Of a stretch of 64,000 bases of DNA, positions 46,973 through 59,937 are shown piece by piece. The translations under genes and the position numbers were made by a program. Within the stretch, counting starts at the first letter, position 1; every line of letters starts with the position of its first letter. Origin of the DNA: Phoronis australis (taxonomy: Eukaryota; Phoronida; Phoronidae); the NCBI GenBank assembly GCA_002633005.1, contig NMRA01001044.1, positions 1 to 64,000 on the forward strand, given 5' to 3'. Under the pieces are notes generated by a model. It made no database searches. It was not told where the DNA came from and was given only the letters and a program-made list of their open reading frames with translations.

Positions 46973-47666
46973 CTGGAACAATGAACAACCTCACACTTAA
47001 TGTTTATGTAAATTGTGGGACCTTACTGACAAGATTATGTACTTAGCAAAATATCTACAAAATTATAGATTTTGAAACAACAGAGTATCAACAGAGTATA
47101 AATAACATGACCCCATCCCACTTGATATAAATTTTCGAGATGAAATCTCACAAAGGCTGTTAAAGTTTTAAAAAATTGTCATTCTCTTTTCGTTTTATGC
47201 AACTTTTGAGTTTTTCAGTAAGACCATAAGAACACTATTTTTGACAGCCTCTCGAGCAAAAACAGATCATTTTAAAAAGTTACAATTCCTTAAGGCTTTT
47301 TGGAGAACATGGTATACAGCGTAGTTTCATAAGAATCTGATCAGCCATTAGAGAGACAGGCCGTTTCAAAATTAGTCTATCATGGATATTTTTCTAATGT
47401 TCTACATAATCTCAACAGAGGCAGAACACCAGTTGTGAAGATGCAACTTCTTAAACATACTCCATCCTGTAATTGAGTACAGCAATGCAATTTCTAGAGA
47501 TAAGTGAACGTAAATATTTGCACCTGCATAAACATTCACCTTCTGAAAATTCCACAAAAGAATGAAGCTCAAATTCATAAATTACAATGAAATTCAGCTC
47601 AAACAGATGTTTCAAAATCTAAATGTAAGCGTCCAACGTCAACACAAAAGCCATTACACATTGTAC

Positions 47667-47744
47667 CTGAGGCAGGGGACAGTTGAAGTGATTGATCACA
47701 TGTATAAGATCTAGTAGCATGTTATGTCCAACGACCACCTTCCC
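47667..47744 (-). CDS. PARN: PARN exon with the third catalytic Asp
   Basis: 78 nt, phase 0 on both sides, acceptor tctttttcag|gggaag, donor cctcag|gtacaa. It encodes GKVVVGHNMLLDLIHVINHF and NCPLPQ. GHNMLLD is the Exo II motif of PARN, and its Asp is a metal-binding catalytic residue. The exons for the first two acidic residues (Exo I) and the R3H region should lie further up on the minus strand; I did not find them. Confidence 0.95.
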
Positions 47745-48357
47745 CTGAAAAAGAAAATTTACTTCACTGTAACGCAGCTCAATACCGTGTGGCAAAGACT
47801 GTAAGTTAAAGTGCATCGTTTTTTGTTGAGAAAGGTGATCATGTTTCACTTACAAACATTAAAGACACATAACAGCATGGCGTGGGACGTGGTTACCATA
47901 GCAAACCAGGCATCAAGCAGTGAAAGCGTGTAGAAATTTCATTCCTATGGCCAATTATATCTTGCTGCTGCGAAAAGAAATTATTTTCAGCAAACTGGCC
48001 ATATAATCGTTTTAAGTTATCGATTATAATTGAATGTAATTTAATTTTTTAAACATGGTTAGGCAAAACATTATTGGACAGGGAGTCAGAAGAACTGCAA
48101 TCTCATCTCACTGGAGAGAGTTCTATACTTATTCCTTGCGAGAAAGGCATGATCTTGCAATATTTTGCATGACCAAGTGAGTGTTTTGTAAGTATGCCTA
48201 GTAGCTTTCTAGCCCGTCCTAACAAAATGGTTGCCATTGAAGTGATTGTTTGTCGAGCTTGAAGTGCTGAATTATGGGGCTAAATCCAGTGTATCTGTTA
48301 CACAAGTGAAGATTTTTTGCCAGAAGTGCAAGATAACATCTTGGGGTCTAAAGACTT
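47745..48357. other. PARN intron or intergenic: nothing recognised
   Basis: No further PARN exon was seen upstream of 47744 in this stretch. Confidence 0.45.
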
Positions 48358-48359
48358 TA

Positions 48360-48513
48360 TTCACGCAGTCGCCATTTTAGTAGTGAGCCTCTTTTTAGGT
48401 TTAAAAAATAAAGCATTTGAGACATGAATGTAACAAGGCACTTCATTTAAGCGCAAATGCATTGTGTTTAAAACCTAAAAAGAGGCTCACTACTTAAATG
48501 GCGATTGCGTGAA
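48360..48513. mobile_element. Palindromic MITE, TA target duplication
   Basis: 154 bp with 43-bp inverted arms (48360-48402 and 48471-48513) that begin ttcacgcagtcgcc and are nearly perfect. It is flanked by TA on both sides (48358-48359, 48514-48515), as in Tc1/mariner-type insertions. No coding capacity. Confidence 0.85.
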
Positions 48514-48675
48514 TACGATGTAAAGAAATCAACTTAGCCTTACATTTGCAAATCTTAAAGATCATCAACAAATCAGACATGAAAAAACTTGTAAAAGTAC
48601 ATCAATTAAATAGGCATGAGCCAAATGATATCTGGCAGACAAGTTTTTACACTTCTAATAAGTGCAAAATCTTGC

Positions 48676-49514
48676 ATAAAACTAATTCTATTTCAAAAAG
48701 GGAATTTCTATTCCAGTACCTTTTTGGGGTTGACTGCAGATTATGGAAATTTTGATGCAGAAATCAGGCAAAATGGGTGATTTTGCTGCCAAATCTTGTG
48801 ATTTTAGAGGGAACATTCTCTCAATGTGCACATGTAGGTAGTCAAAAGCTACATTTCAGTTTTGGCCTCCACTTGAAGCAGTTCAATCATCTCATATCGA
48901 GTTAAAGGTGGCCATGACCAAGGATCATTTCTGCACATCGTGACCATTCAGTGAGCCATGTAGAGGTTGAGCCAAGTTCATTTCCACTATCTCCGAATGA
49001 TAAAGCTAGGGCAAGACCACGGCCAAAGAATATTCTCTGCACTCTCAGAGACTACTCAGTGAAGTAGTTGTAAGAGTTGAATCATGGATTATATATTTCC
49101 TCAGACTACTCATAAAATCATTGGATCATGATCAGGGAATATTCTCTGTACTCTGTAACCTCCATGAGGTCATCAAGTAAAAGATCTTCTGGTTTTGGAA
49201 AAGCATTGTGAAAAATTAAACATGAGATACTCTGCAGTATTTTCAAAATACAGTTTACTTTGCAAAGATTGCTTCTGACTGAAGCTTAGGTGATGCTGTT
49301 ATATTAAAAGGATACTATATCTTGATTTATCACTTGCGTAAATACTTAAAAACTCACTATTCTCCCCATTAGTGGTATTCTTAGTTGCATGAGAATGCTG
49401 GGATAGCGCTTTTCTCATGTGGGGAAAATTTAGCGGGTATATCACTAGCAATAACTGCGTTATTTGATACGCCGTGGAAATCCTCACTTCACGCAAGTGC
49501 GTTGCAAGCCACTT
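48676..49514 (-). repeat. Inverted, diverged copy of the 57.3-58.7 kb repeat
   Basis: Read on the minus strand it follows 57923-58750: landmarks cgcaagtgcgttgcaagcca (49493), gcattctcatg, gttttggcctccacttga (48861) and ctattccagtacc (48708). Identity is lower than between the two copies at 57-58 kb. Confidence 0.75.
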
Positions 49515-52514
49515 TTCCGGTGGAGTTGTAAAAAAATGAGGACTGAAAAATCTACACACTTGATATTTTTTGGAGGGAGTCTGAAGTGTTTGGAGGGCTG
49601 TACGGAACTAGGCGATACGAATCTTTTGATATGCAGAACATGTATAGTTACTCTTTTATTTTTTACGAAATTATGTTGAAAGGCAGATATTTTACGCATA
49701 ATTGTCGCGTTTCAATGGCCATTTCTCGGCAACTGCTCGACCAATTTTTATGATTTTTGCACCATTTTATCTCTCACACCAAGTGCTTTTCAAAAATGTA
49801 TGACACATGGGCTTAGTAAACTAAAAATTTAATGTCCTACCCTTGTCACAAAGCTGTGTACTAAATTTACAGCTTTGCGCCGATATGGATAAAAAGCTGA
49901 CCAGATAAAATCTGACACAAAATTAGTGTCATTAAAAACTACAACCTTCCTTGAGTACACTAAATTATTTACCGGTCTGGGAAAAATTGGCATCATCTTC
50001 AGTTATGCTGTAGCTAAAGTTGTGGAGCGATCTGATGCATCGGCTTTCGGAGCAATAAAATATTGCGTCATCTATTGGGCAGTTTCTTTTTTCGCCGATT
50101 CTTCATTCAACTGTTCTTTTTCCACGAGGTTGCGTACATGTCACCACAATTTTTGGAACTGGTTTTATTTCGTTACAAGTTTTCAGTATTTTAATATCAG
50201 CAAACCGAATTACACAACAAATTTTCTGGTGTTGGGAATGTCGCAGAATTTTAGTAAATGGCGCGTGCGTGTGTCACGAGCGTACTGTTTACAAAATGAC
50301 AACATACTTTTCATTGTTACAAAAGGTGGAGAGTTACGCAAGAAAGTGACGTTTGTTGCATTGTTTTTCACTTAAACAGCTGTAACGATAGTAGGCAAGA
50401 TGTAGTCCCTCGGTTGGCCGGTTAGGGCTACAATACTTTCCATGATCGCTTTCTGTACGAACTTCGTCCTGTGTATTTTAAGCCTGTGGTTCACCAAAAC
50501 CAGTCACCGATTGAGAGGTTACACTTTTTCAAAAATACATTCTACACCTAAAACTATGACTTAAAAATTAAGCGCTAACTTTATTCAGTGTTTCTTTCTA
50601 CTTCTACACATGTCTGTGATGAAGTCTAGCTACGACGTTTGAGGTAACTTTGGCGAGGAATTCCAACTCCACTTTTTGGTCATCGTTAACTTTTTCACCA
50701 CGCGCGCGATAACCACAAAGTATCAAATTATTTTACGTGAGTTAGGCAAAGGTTAACGCGAGACTGAGCAAAGCGTGTGACGCTGGCTGGCGTGACACTT
50801 GCAAAATAGCATGGGAAGGTATCAGGTGAAATTTGTAAGATTTGTGTCCCTTGGACTTCTTAATCGTCAACTTGCGTGATTTCATGTAACTTCCTCAAAA
50901 TGTCGCTACGGGGCACACCGGTAGTCGGAGAGGTCGTCATCTGTCGTCAGCTTGATAGAAACACATCTGCCAAATCTCATCAAGATCCTGTGAGAGGTTT
51001 GGGAGATACAGCTGCGAAGCCAGATGCCCAGAGATGACTTCAATATGCACATAAAATTAGTTTTGGAATAAGTTTTGAAACCTACTCTTAACCATGGAAA
51101 GATGAAGATCCAAACTGCCCAAACCTGTGTACTTGAAATGTTTATTTATCACTGCTAAGATGAATGGTTGAAGATGATATCAACATTCCATGGCCTAAAG
51201 CTTTAGCCTAATTTTAAACAAGGGTCACTCTCCAGTTGTGTCATGGAAACCTAGGCTTGCAGTTGAGTTTGTGTACAGTGTGTAGACAGCTGTGTTGTGT
51301 GTTCTGACAAGTTATGGAAAGTTCTAAAATTTTCAAGGAAGGGTTAGCTGCTCTAAAACTTTTAAACGTTCTTGACATTTCTATAACCAGTTCACTTTTA
51401 ACTCATCTTTGAAAAAATAAAAAAAAATAATTTTCTTGTGGATTTAAAGGTTTGATTTGACAATAAAAGTGAAAGTTCTCTGAGGAGAGACACTTGGTGA
51501 AATCCAAAGAATATTTGGAGGTGAGGTAGACAATAAAACCAAGAGCACCAACAACCATGATCCAATGTAACAGTAACATGCAAACAAATCTTATTTTATC
51601 CAACTTTATATTAATTCATATCAACCATTCCCAGGACTTCATATGAATGGTACATGATATAAATTGTTCATAAAAATTCACAATTTTAATGCATGATTGA
51701 TATAATTTTCATGTAGTTTTTCACCAGTTAGGATAATTAAGTTATGTAATTTCTTATCACTTATCAACCATGATAAATGATAAAAACGTTTTCCATGAAT
51801 AATGATAATTTGTCATCAGCCTGATATGAATCGTCAACCAAACTGGGGGTTTTCCCATCATTGCATTGAGATCGATAATGGAATTGATAGCCAGGCGTAA
51901 TAAACATACCAGCAATTAATTTTGCTCAGAATTGAAAGATATTTCCATTACAAATGTGACTGAATACTGAAATTAATTATTTCTTGTTAAATGAAATCTA
52001 ATACTTATATACTATTATTAAATTTCAACATTAAGTTCAATGTCCAGTCTTACCTATTCAGCTGTTCTTAGTTCTGGAGTTACAAGCAGTTTGAAAAGAC
52101 CGGGCTTTAGAGTTCAAGTTCGTAACCATGACAACTAATTGATAAAGCATGTTAAAGATAAACATTTCAAGCCAGTTTCAGAACATTAATATTGAGTTAG
52201 CAGACAACACTATAAACAGCAACTGTCACAATCTGTCTGACTGGTTTCATGAAGCTATTTGGTGAGCATTGTTTTCAACTGGCATTCGCATTTAGTTGAA
52301 ACAGGTCCTAAAAAGTCTGGGACCTGTAGTTTCTTGAGATTCAAGTTATGAAATGAGGCAAGATAAAAATTTAATTTTAAAATCAGAATAACCATGCCAG
52401 TAGATACTTGACATTTAAAGCCAGTTAGCACTCAATACAATTACCAGACATAAAAAATAAATTTTTAAAGTACTTAATATTGTGATATGTCGAGATAATT
52501 TATCATTTACTTGA
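49515..52514. other. No confident gene; two repeat fragments
   Basis: 49615-49815 is the second copy of the repeat at 30829-31040. 50895-51060 is a 3' fragment of the CTAG-motif family (ggggcacaccggtagtcgga). The longest open frame (149 codons, plus, 49926-50375) has no recognisable motif. A minus frame at about 50625-50745 reads GEKVNDDQKVELEFLAKVTS and then a stop, in a locally CpG-richer patch; it may be a real terminal exon but is unassigned. Confidence 0.35.
50895..51060 (+). repeat. Dispersed CTAG-motif repeat, 3' fragment
   Basis: Contains ggggcacaccggtagtcgga and the conserved phrases tctcatcaagatcctgtgag and gggagatacagctg. The 5' part is missing. Confidence 0.75.
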
Positions 52515-52860
52515 CTCGAAAACAGTAAAAATGGCCACTAGGTGGCGCAAAGTACCTCGAATCCGTCCGAAAACGGGAGGATGTCATCATCTCACTAATA
52601 GATAACTCCTAAATTTGATGAAAATCCACTGATATCCGAAGATACAAAGATAAGCGTAAAAAACTAAAATTGCCATTAGGGGGTTCAACGGTAGTCGTAG
52701 AGGTTCGAAATTCGTCACTGTCCGTCGTCAGCTTCATAGAAGCACATATGCCAAATCTCATCAAGATCCTGTTTGGGGTTTAGGAGACAGCTGCGGATGC
52801 CGGAAACCCAGACAGAAATGACGGCAATATACGACCACATATGAATATGTGGGCGCATAA
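52515..52860 (+). repeat. Dispersed CTAG-motif repeat, short 3' copy
   Basis: Two blocks: ggccactaggtggcgc at 52533 and gccattagggggttc near 52673, then the standard 3' end atatgtgggcgcataaaa. Confidence 0.85.
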
Positions 52861-54657
52861 AAAGATGTGTCGCGTGACCAACTCAATACCAAATTGGTGT
52901 AAAACAAAAATCAAATTCAACAGGCTCACTGCTTTCAAAAAGTATATGCTGTGATGGGCTTGATATGCAGTATAGTTTTCTAGATATTTTGCTCAATTAC
53001 TTGTTGATAAGGTCTTCCATAACCTCAAATCGCAAACCCAGTTGGGAAACATTTTGCATTCCATTTCCAGGTTCATGCAATAGAAGGTTGATCAACCAGT
53101 CCTCCTAACTGGGGATGGCCAGTATTAACCAATGAGACAAATTTGGCTATCAAGTTTTTGTTCATTTCCACCCCTTGAGTTCCATGCAAGGCTAACATTA
53201 CAGTACAGGGAAACTCCAATTATTCAGACAACCATTAGGTTGAATCCTAAGGGGAAACCAACAACATTTGAATGATTTAAGGAATAGGTGAAAGTTCAAC
53301 CTGTAGTTGACAACAATAATTTGACGAAAATGGAACCATCATTTTCTTACTGAATACCAAATGAAAATTACCATTTCCATTATTGTTTGCTCATGTTTTC
53401 TGGTAGAACCCTGCATGTTTTGTTTTATGTGCTCAGTTACAAATGGTAAAACTATTGGTCTACAAATTCGATCCATTCCAGCTTGAAGTTTGCTCCTTTA
53501 ATTTATCTTGTAAGTGCCGAAGTTGAACAAACCATGTACTACTACACCTCTTATCTGACCCAGGGACATGAAACTTAAACTGCACAGATCCTTAAAATAG
53601 CAGTCACTGTTTATAAATTTTAAGTCAGTACCAGTGAACAACTCTAGCAAACAACCACTTCATCAGGCAACTTCAAACTGCTACATGGTGAGTTGAAACC
53701 AGAGCATAAACAAAACCAGATGGATGAGGCTGATTCCACAGAGACATCACTCTTAGACATGCTTATCAGGCAACCTATCTTGTAGTATAGTGGGGAACCT
53801 ACACAGACATAAATTTGTGGCCATCAAGCTGGGGGATTATATTAGAGGTTAACAACTTTTATATTTACTAGCTGGTGCCCATGCCAAGCACAGGACTACA
53901 GGGCAAGATGTCAGAGTGAGTAGAAAACGCCTGGGTGACAACACTGAATTTTTTGAGGTGGAAATAATTAAATAGAAGCAATTACAAAAACAACTGGTCT
54001 TGGTAAAACTCATCACCATGAGTAGGACACGGAATGATAGTACGTAGAACTGCACAACAATGTGTTTCGAGTTCTCATTGGAATCACTTCAGGATTACGA
54101 ACAGTGCACACTTTGTGACCAGATCAGCCAGGATGGTGCCAGAATATGGGTTTGGGAGACAGATTTTCAATGCTTTTGAAGGCGAACAAAAAATAGCTAA
54201 GCAAGTTTCATGGCAAAAGTTTAAGTAATTCCTGCATGCAGGGCCTAGATCTAGGGCCACACTAAGTTTTGATGTGATCGTCTGTTTGTCTCAGAGCCTT
54301 GGCAATTATAGAATTTTTCATATGGTAGTAATATGCTAGATACACCATAGGTGTGTTGATTTTGTGAGTGTATTTTGATTTATTCATTCATTATTACTGT
54401 TGTGAGTGGATTAAGTTAATCTTTGCATTGTGTATGGCCAGTATGTAGGATTTGTGACTATATGAATTGCCTGGCCTTTTAGCTGCTTTTGAAATTCATG
54501 CTCAAAGCGTATTAAATCATGTTCATCAACATGCTACTAAACAGTCGGACAAAAATACAGATTCTTATTTATTCATCAGAAAGAAATCGGAAATTCGGAA
54601 AACATAAAAATATTTACTTGCTTAATTTAACTGATTTTTTTGTAACTGGAACAGTTT
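52861..54657. other. No confident gene
   Basis: No splice-bounded exon. I looked specifically for NIT2 3' exons and PARN 5' exons on the minus strand and found none. Confidence 0.4.
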
Positions 54658-56500
54658 ACTAGCACTCCTGCTAAAGTCCTGGATTCAAAAAACATGGAAA
54701 TTTCTAAAGTTTGTGTAAAAAATCGTACCAAGGACCACAAATTTTAGGCCTCTGTGAATGACTAATGTTTTTGATAAACGCATGAAATTGGAAAATTATA
54801 AATTGACTTGTTTGCAAAATTGTTGAGGATCCATGACCCACTATAATTTCAAAGTTCTTGTCCTATAATGATAAGGAAAAGTTTGAGGCCAATTTTATGA
54901 AAGATAAAGACCTAGTTTGATTTTTTTTATTCAGCAGTTGCAAAATATTATGAATGTCAATCTTTGTGGATACGTTTCTCAAACAAAAAAATCTTTATTG
55001 TATATAGGTCTTAAAGTTACATTGCTACCCTTGAAGTTAACTAATTCAACACATTGTTCATGTGCCTAACACGCGAGTTGTTTCAGACACCTTCAACCAA
55101 ATGTGTTTATTGGTCACTTTCATATCATTTGATTTTTACTGCTTAGTAGTCTTGAAAATTATTTTTCCTTTTAGACAGTAGATTTGCGCAAAGACTTGCG
55201 AAACCTGTGATTGGTCTGTGGCAGAAAAAAGGAGTTTTCTGATTTTCATGATCTTACCCATTAAAACAACAGAAACTTTAGAACTGAAAATATGGGAATT
55301 GTTTTAAAAAGGGATTATGATGGTTGGTATTTCTATTGCTTGAGAATAAATAAATGTCTGCTGTTATTTACAAATTTATGTTCTCGAAGAATACAACTGT
55401 TTCCACAAAAAGAAAACGAAAATCATGTGTTTCAGAACAGTAGTTTTGGTGTTTTAGTTGTATGGAGTAAAATTGTTCACTGCTTGATATTTCAGAAAAT
55501 ATTCACTACTTGCACACTTTGGTGGCACTGCAAAATTATTACTTGTTGGGCATTGTTGTTCATGGCACAATGACTCATTTTACCATCAATNTACTAGCAC
55601 TCCTGCAAAAGTCCTGGATTCTAAAAACATGGAAATTTCTAAAGTTTGTGTAAAAAATCGTACCAAGGAACAAAAATTTTATGCCTCTGTGAATGACTAA
55701 TGTTTTTGATAAACGCGTGAAATTGGAAAATTATAAATTGACTTGTTTGCAAAATTGTTGAGGTTTCATGACCCACTATAATTTCAAAGTTCTTGTCCTA
55801 TAATGATAAGGAAAAGTTTGAGGCCAATTTTATGAAAGATAAAGACCTAGTTTGATTTTTTTTATTCAGCAGTTGCAAAATATTATAAATGTCAATCTTT
55901 GTGGATACGTTTCTCAAACAAAAAAATCTTTCTTGCATATAGGTCTTAAAGTTGCATTGCTACCCTTGAAGTTAACTAATTCAACACATTGTTCATGTGC
56001 CTAACACGCAAATTATTTCAGACACCTTCAACCAAATGTGTTTATTGGTCACTTTCATATCATTTGATTTTTACTGCTTAGTAGTCTTGAAAATTATTTT
56101 TCCTTTTAGACAGTAGGAGATTTGCGCAAAGACTTGCGAAACCTGTGATTGGTCTGTGGCAGAAAAAAGGATTTTTCTGACTTTCATGATCTTACCCATT
56201 AAAACAACAGAAACTTTAGAACTGAAAATATGGGAATTGTTTTAAAAAAGGATTATGATGGTTGGTATTTCTATTGCTTGAGAATAAATAAATGTCTGCT
56301 GTTATTTACAAATTTATGTTCTCGAAGAATACAACTATTTCCACAAAAACAAAACGAAAATCATGTGTTCCAGAACAGTAGTTTTGGTGTTTTAGTTGTA
56401 TGGAGTAAAATTGTTCACTGCTTGATATTTCAGAAAATATTCACTACTTGCTACTTGTTGGGCATTGTTGTTCATGGCACAATGACTCATTTTACCACCA
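54658..56500. repeat. 0.9-kb direct repeat across the N at 55591
   Basis: 54658-55590 and 55592-56500 are near identical; the second starts at tactagcactcctg right after the N. Copy 2 lacks about 30 bp near 56450 relative to copy 1. A 93-108 codon plus frame (55292; 56230) is present in both copies but frays at the indel and has no motif. Confidence 0.9.
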
Positions 56501-57289
56501 ATTTTAACAATGCAAATTCGAGGGAGTGTGTATCCAAATATGCAGAACCATGTTAGTTTGGATGCAACACCTTGTTTTCAAGCATGATGGCAAATTCGTA
56601 CAAGTAAGTAATACAGGACTATTCCCTATGAACAAAGGCTAGTTAACACACTAACTTGAATCAGGAGTGGCCCAAGGGTTGTTTGTTATCAAAAGCAACT
56701 ATCTTGAAGTTTGAGTTGACAAATGGCCATGCATTTTATGTTAACTCCAACTATCTGCAATTTATTTTTAGTACATCACAGGTTTGGAATGATTCACTTG
56801 AATGTGTTACTTTTTTAATGTTATTAGCTTAATGGATCAGAAGGAAAACTTGTCAAGTGCTGACAGTCTTCATCTCATTTCTGTTTCAGGAGTAACAGAA
56901 ATATACGCTAAGATGCCATCAAGTACATTTTCCCTTTACAAAACTTTCCAACAGTCCATTTCTACTTTTGCGATGCATTGAGTAGTTAAGCTTAAAAAGT
57001 TGGGCTATAGCCGTGAGATTTTCAGTGTAACCAGTGCTGTAGTGGTAAAATTAGAGGTACGTAGGTGCCCAAAGCCCACCGTATCACCTTGAGCACTGAT
57101 GGTAACTTAGGGTGTGTAGGCTCTCCGTCCAAATGCCAAAAGGTGATTGGCTGCGCCTATGTGCGCCTATGCCCCACTACAGCACTGAGTGTAACCTTAT
57201 GATTAAATGTGTTTGAAAACTGATCAACTTGGCATTATTTTGTTATAAGCCCCATTCACATGTCTAACTGAGAAATCTGTGTATTGATT
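56501..57289. other. No confident gene
   Basis: No open frames of note. Confidence 0.5.
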
Positions 57290-58590
57290 GTGGCTTGCAA
57301 TGCACTTGCGCGAAGTGAGGATTTCCCTTAGCATAATTGCTTCATTTGATGTTTGCCATGCCGGTGATATACCCACTGAATTTGCCACATATGAGAATAG
57401 CCCTATTCCCAGCATTCTCATGCAAGTAAGTATATTGCTAATGGAGAGAATAGCGAGTTTTTGAGTATTTATGCTGGTACTAAAACAAGATATATAGCAT
57501 CCTTCTAATCTAAAAGCAACACCTAAGCTTCGATAAGAAGTAAAATGCATTTTAAAAATATTACAGTTATCTCATGTTTAATTTTTTATAATAATTTTCC
57601 AAAACCATAAAATAATACCCTTGTGGAGGTCACAGAGTGCAGAGAATATTCCCTGATCATGATCCAACAATTTTATGAGCAGACTGAGGAAATATACATC
57701 ATCCATCATTCAACTCTTACAAGTACTTCACTTAGTTGTGTCTGAGTGCAGAGAATATTCTTTGGCCATGATCAAGCCCTAGCTTTACCATTGTGAGATA
57801 ATGAAAATGTCCATCATTCAACCTTTACATGTCTCACAGAAGGGACAAGGTGTATAGGAATGGTCCCTGGTCATGGTTTTTAACACAATTTGAGATACTT
57901 GGAGGCCAAAATTGGAATGAGNGTGGCTTGCAATGCACTTGCGCGAAGTGAGGATTTCCCTTAGCATAATTGCTTCATTTGATGTTTGCCATGCCGGTGC
58001 TATACCCACTGAATTTGCCACATATGAGAAAAGCCCTATTCCCAGCATTCTCATGCAAGTAAGTATAGTGCTAATGGAGAAAATAGCGAGTTTTTGAGTA
58101 TTTATGCTGGTACTAAAACAAGATATAGCATCCTTTTAATCTAAAAGCAACACCTAAGCTTCGATAAGAAGCAACCTTTGCAAAGTAAAATGCATTTTAA
58201 AAATATTACAGGTATCTCATGTTTAATTTTTTATAATAATTTTCCAAAACCATAAAATAATACCCTTGTGGAGGTCACAGAGTGCAGAGAATATTCCCTG
58301 ATCATGATCCAACAATTTTATGAGCAGACTGAGGAAATATACATCATCCATCATTCAACTCTTACAAGTACTTCACTTAGTTGTCTCTGAATGCAGAGAA
58401 TATTCTTTGGCCATGATCAAGCCCTAGTTTTACAATTGTGAGATAATGAAAATGTCCATCATTCAACCTTTACATGTCTCACAGAAGGGCCAAGGTGTAT
58501 AGGAATGGTCCCTGGTCATGGTTTTTAACGATTTGAGATACTCGGTCTACTTCAAGTGGAGGCCAAAATTGGAATGAGCTTTTGACTACC
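57290..58590. repeat. 0.63-kb direct repeat across the N at 57922
   Basis: 57290-57921 and 57923-58590 are near identical; the second starts gtggcttgcaatgcacttg right after the N. Copy 1 lacks about 20 bp present at 58546 (ctcggtctacttcaagtgga). Both also match 48676-49514 inverted, so the sequence is a true dispersed repeat as well as an assembly duplicate. Confidence 0.88.
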
Positions 58591-58759
58591 TACATGTGCA
58601 CAATGAGAGAATGTTCCCTCTCAAATCACAATATTGGGGAGCAAAATCACCCATTTTGCCTGATTTCTGCATCAAATTTCCATGATTTGATGTCAACCCC
58701 AAAGAGGTACTGGAATAGAAATTCCCTTTTCAAAATAGAATTAGTTACATATGAATTTT

Positions 58760-59937
58760 CAACAACAGCAATGCAGAGTGTTGAAATGTGCCCACAAATT
58801 CACTGGAAACGGTGTGCTTCCAAGGTGTATATTTTTATTTTAAAAATGGCCACTGGATGGTGCAAAATACTTTGAATCCATCAAAAAATGGGTAAATATC
58901 ACTGTTTTTAACAGAAAGCTATTTACTAAATTTTATGAAAATCCCTCAAGGAACTTGAGAGAAACAGCAAAACCGAAAAAAATGAAGTTGCCACTAAGAA
59001 GCAAAGCATTCACCGGATCTGTCTCAAAGTTATCGTCTTCTATTGTTAACTTCATATGGATACACTTGCTATTTAATAAAGATCCTGCAGAGTGGTTTGA
59101 TTGACGGAGGGACGTACGCCAAAAAACAGACTCAAAAATAACAAAAATGGCCGCTAAGTGGCACAAAAAATAGAATCCATCCAAGAACAGGAAGATAATG
59201 TCACCTCATGAATAGATGCCTATGTGCCAAATTTTACGGAAATCTGTTGAGGACCTTTGAAGATACAGAGCTAAATATAAAAAAATAAAATTGCCACTAA
59301 GGGGCACACCGGTAGTCCCATCTGTCTGAAGGTCGTTGTCATCCATTGTCAACTTCATATAAATACATTCGCTACATTTAATAAAGATCCCATTTAACAT
59401 TAAGGAGATAACCTATGGGCGCAAAAACAAACAAAACTGCCACTAGGACGCATCACAGTAGTTGAAGTCATCGGAAAATCGTCGTCAACCGTCCTCTTCA
59501 CAGCAAGAACATACATGCCAATTTTCAGTCATCCTTAAAGTGGTTTGATTGATAAATGGGTGGCTGCCAAAAATTGGACTCGAAAAAATAAAAATGACCA
59601 CTAGATGGCGCAGACTACATCCGAAAACAGGATGATAGTGTCATCTCATTGATAGATGCCTATGTGCCAAATTTCATGAAAATTGGTTGAGGACCTTGGA
59701 AGATACAGAGGCGAACGTAAAAAATTAAAATTGCCACTAGGGGGCGCAGCAGTATTCGGGTCAGTCCCAAACTTGTCGCCCTCTATCGTCAACCCCATAG
59801 GAACACACCTGCAAAATTTCAATGACAGCCTGCAAGGGTTTAGGAGATACAGCCACGGACGCCTGGACGCTCAAACAGAGATGACGGCGGCAACATACAC
59901 CCACATATAAATATGTGGGCGCATAAAATCACAGAAA
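58760..59937 (+). repeat. Dispersed CTAG-motif repeat, the most complete copy
   Basis: Left end cagcaatgcagagtgttgaa then atgtgcccacaa; right end atatgtgggcgcataaaa. The two ends share the inverted core tgcgcccac/gtgggcgca. Seven CTAG blocks lie at about 58848 (A), 58985 (B), 59145 (A), 59290 (B), 59436 (C), 59592 (A) and 59735 (B), spaced 137-160 bp. No coding capacity. Confidence 0.88.

Noticed and set aside
49926-50375. 149-codon plus frame
   Set aside because: No splice context, no recognisable domain; biased to F, S and N as expected for AT-rich sequence. Kept only as a note.
51398-51603. Minus frames with a hydrophobic stretch (MLLLHWIMVVGALGFIVYLT)
   Set aside because: Overlapping frames in an A/T run context with no splice borders and no family match.
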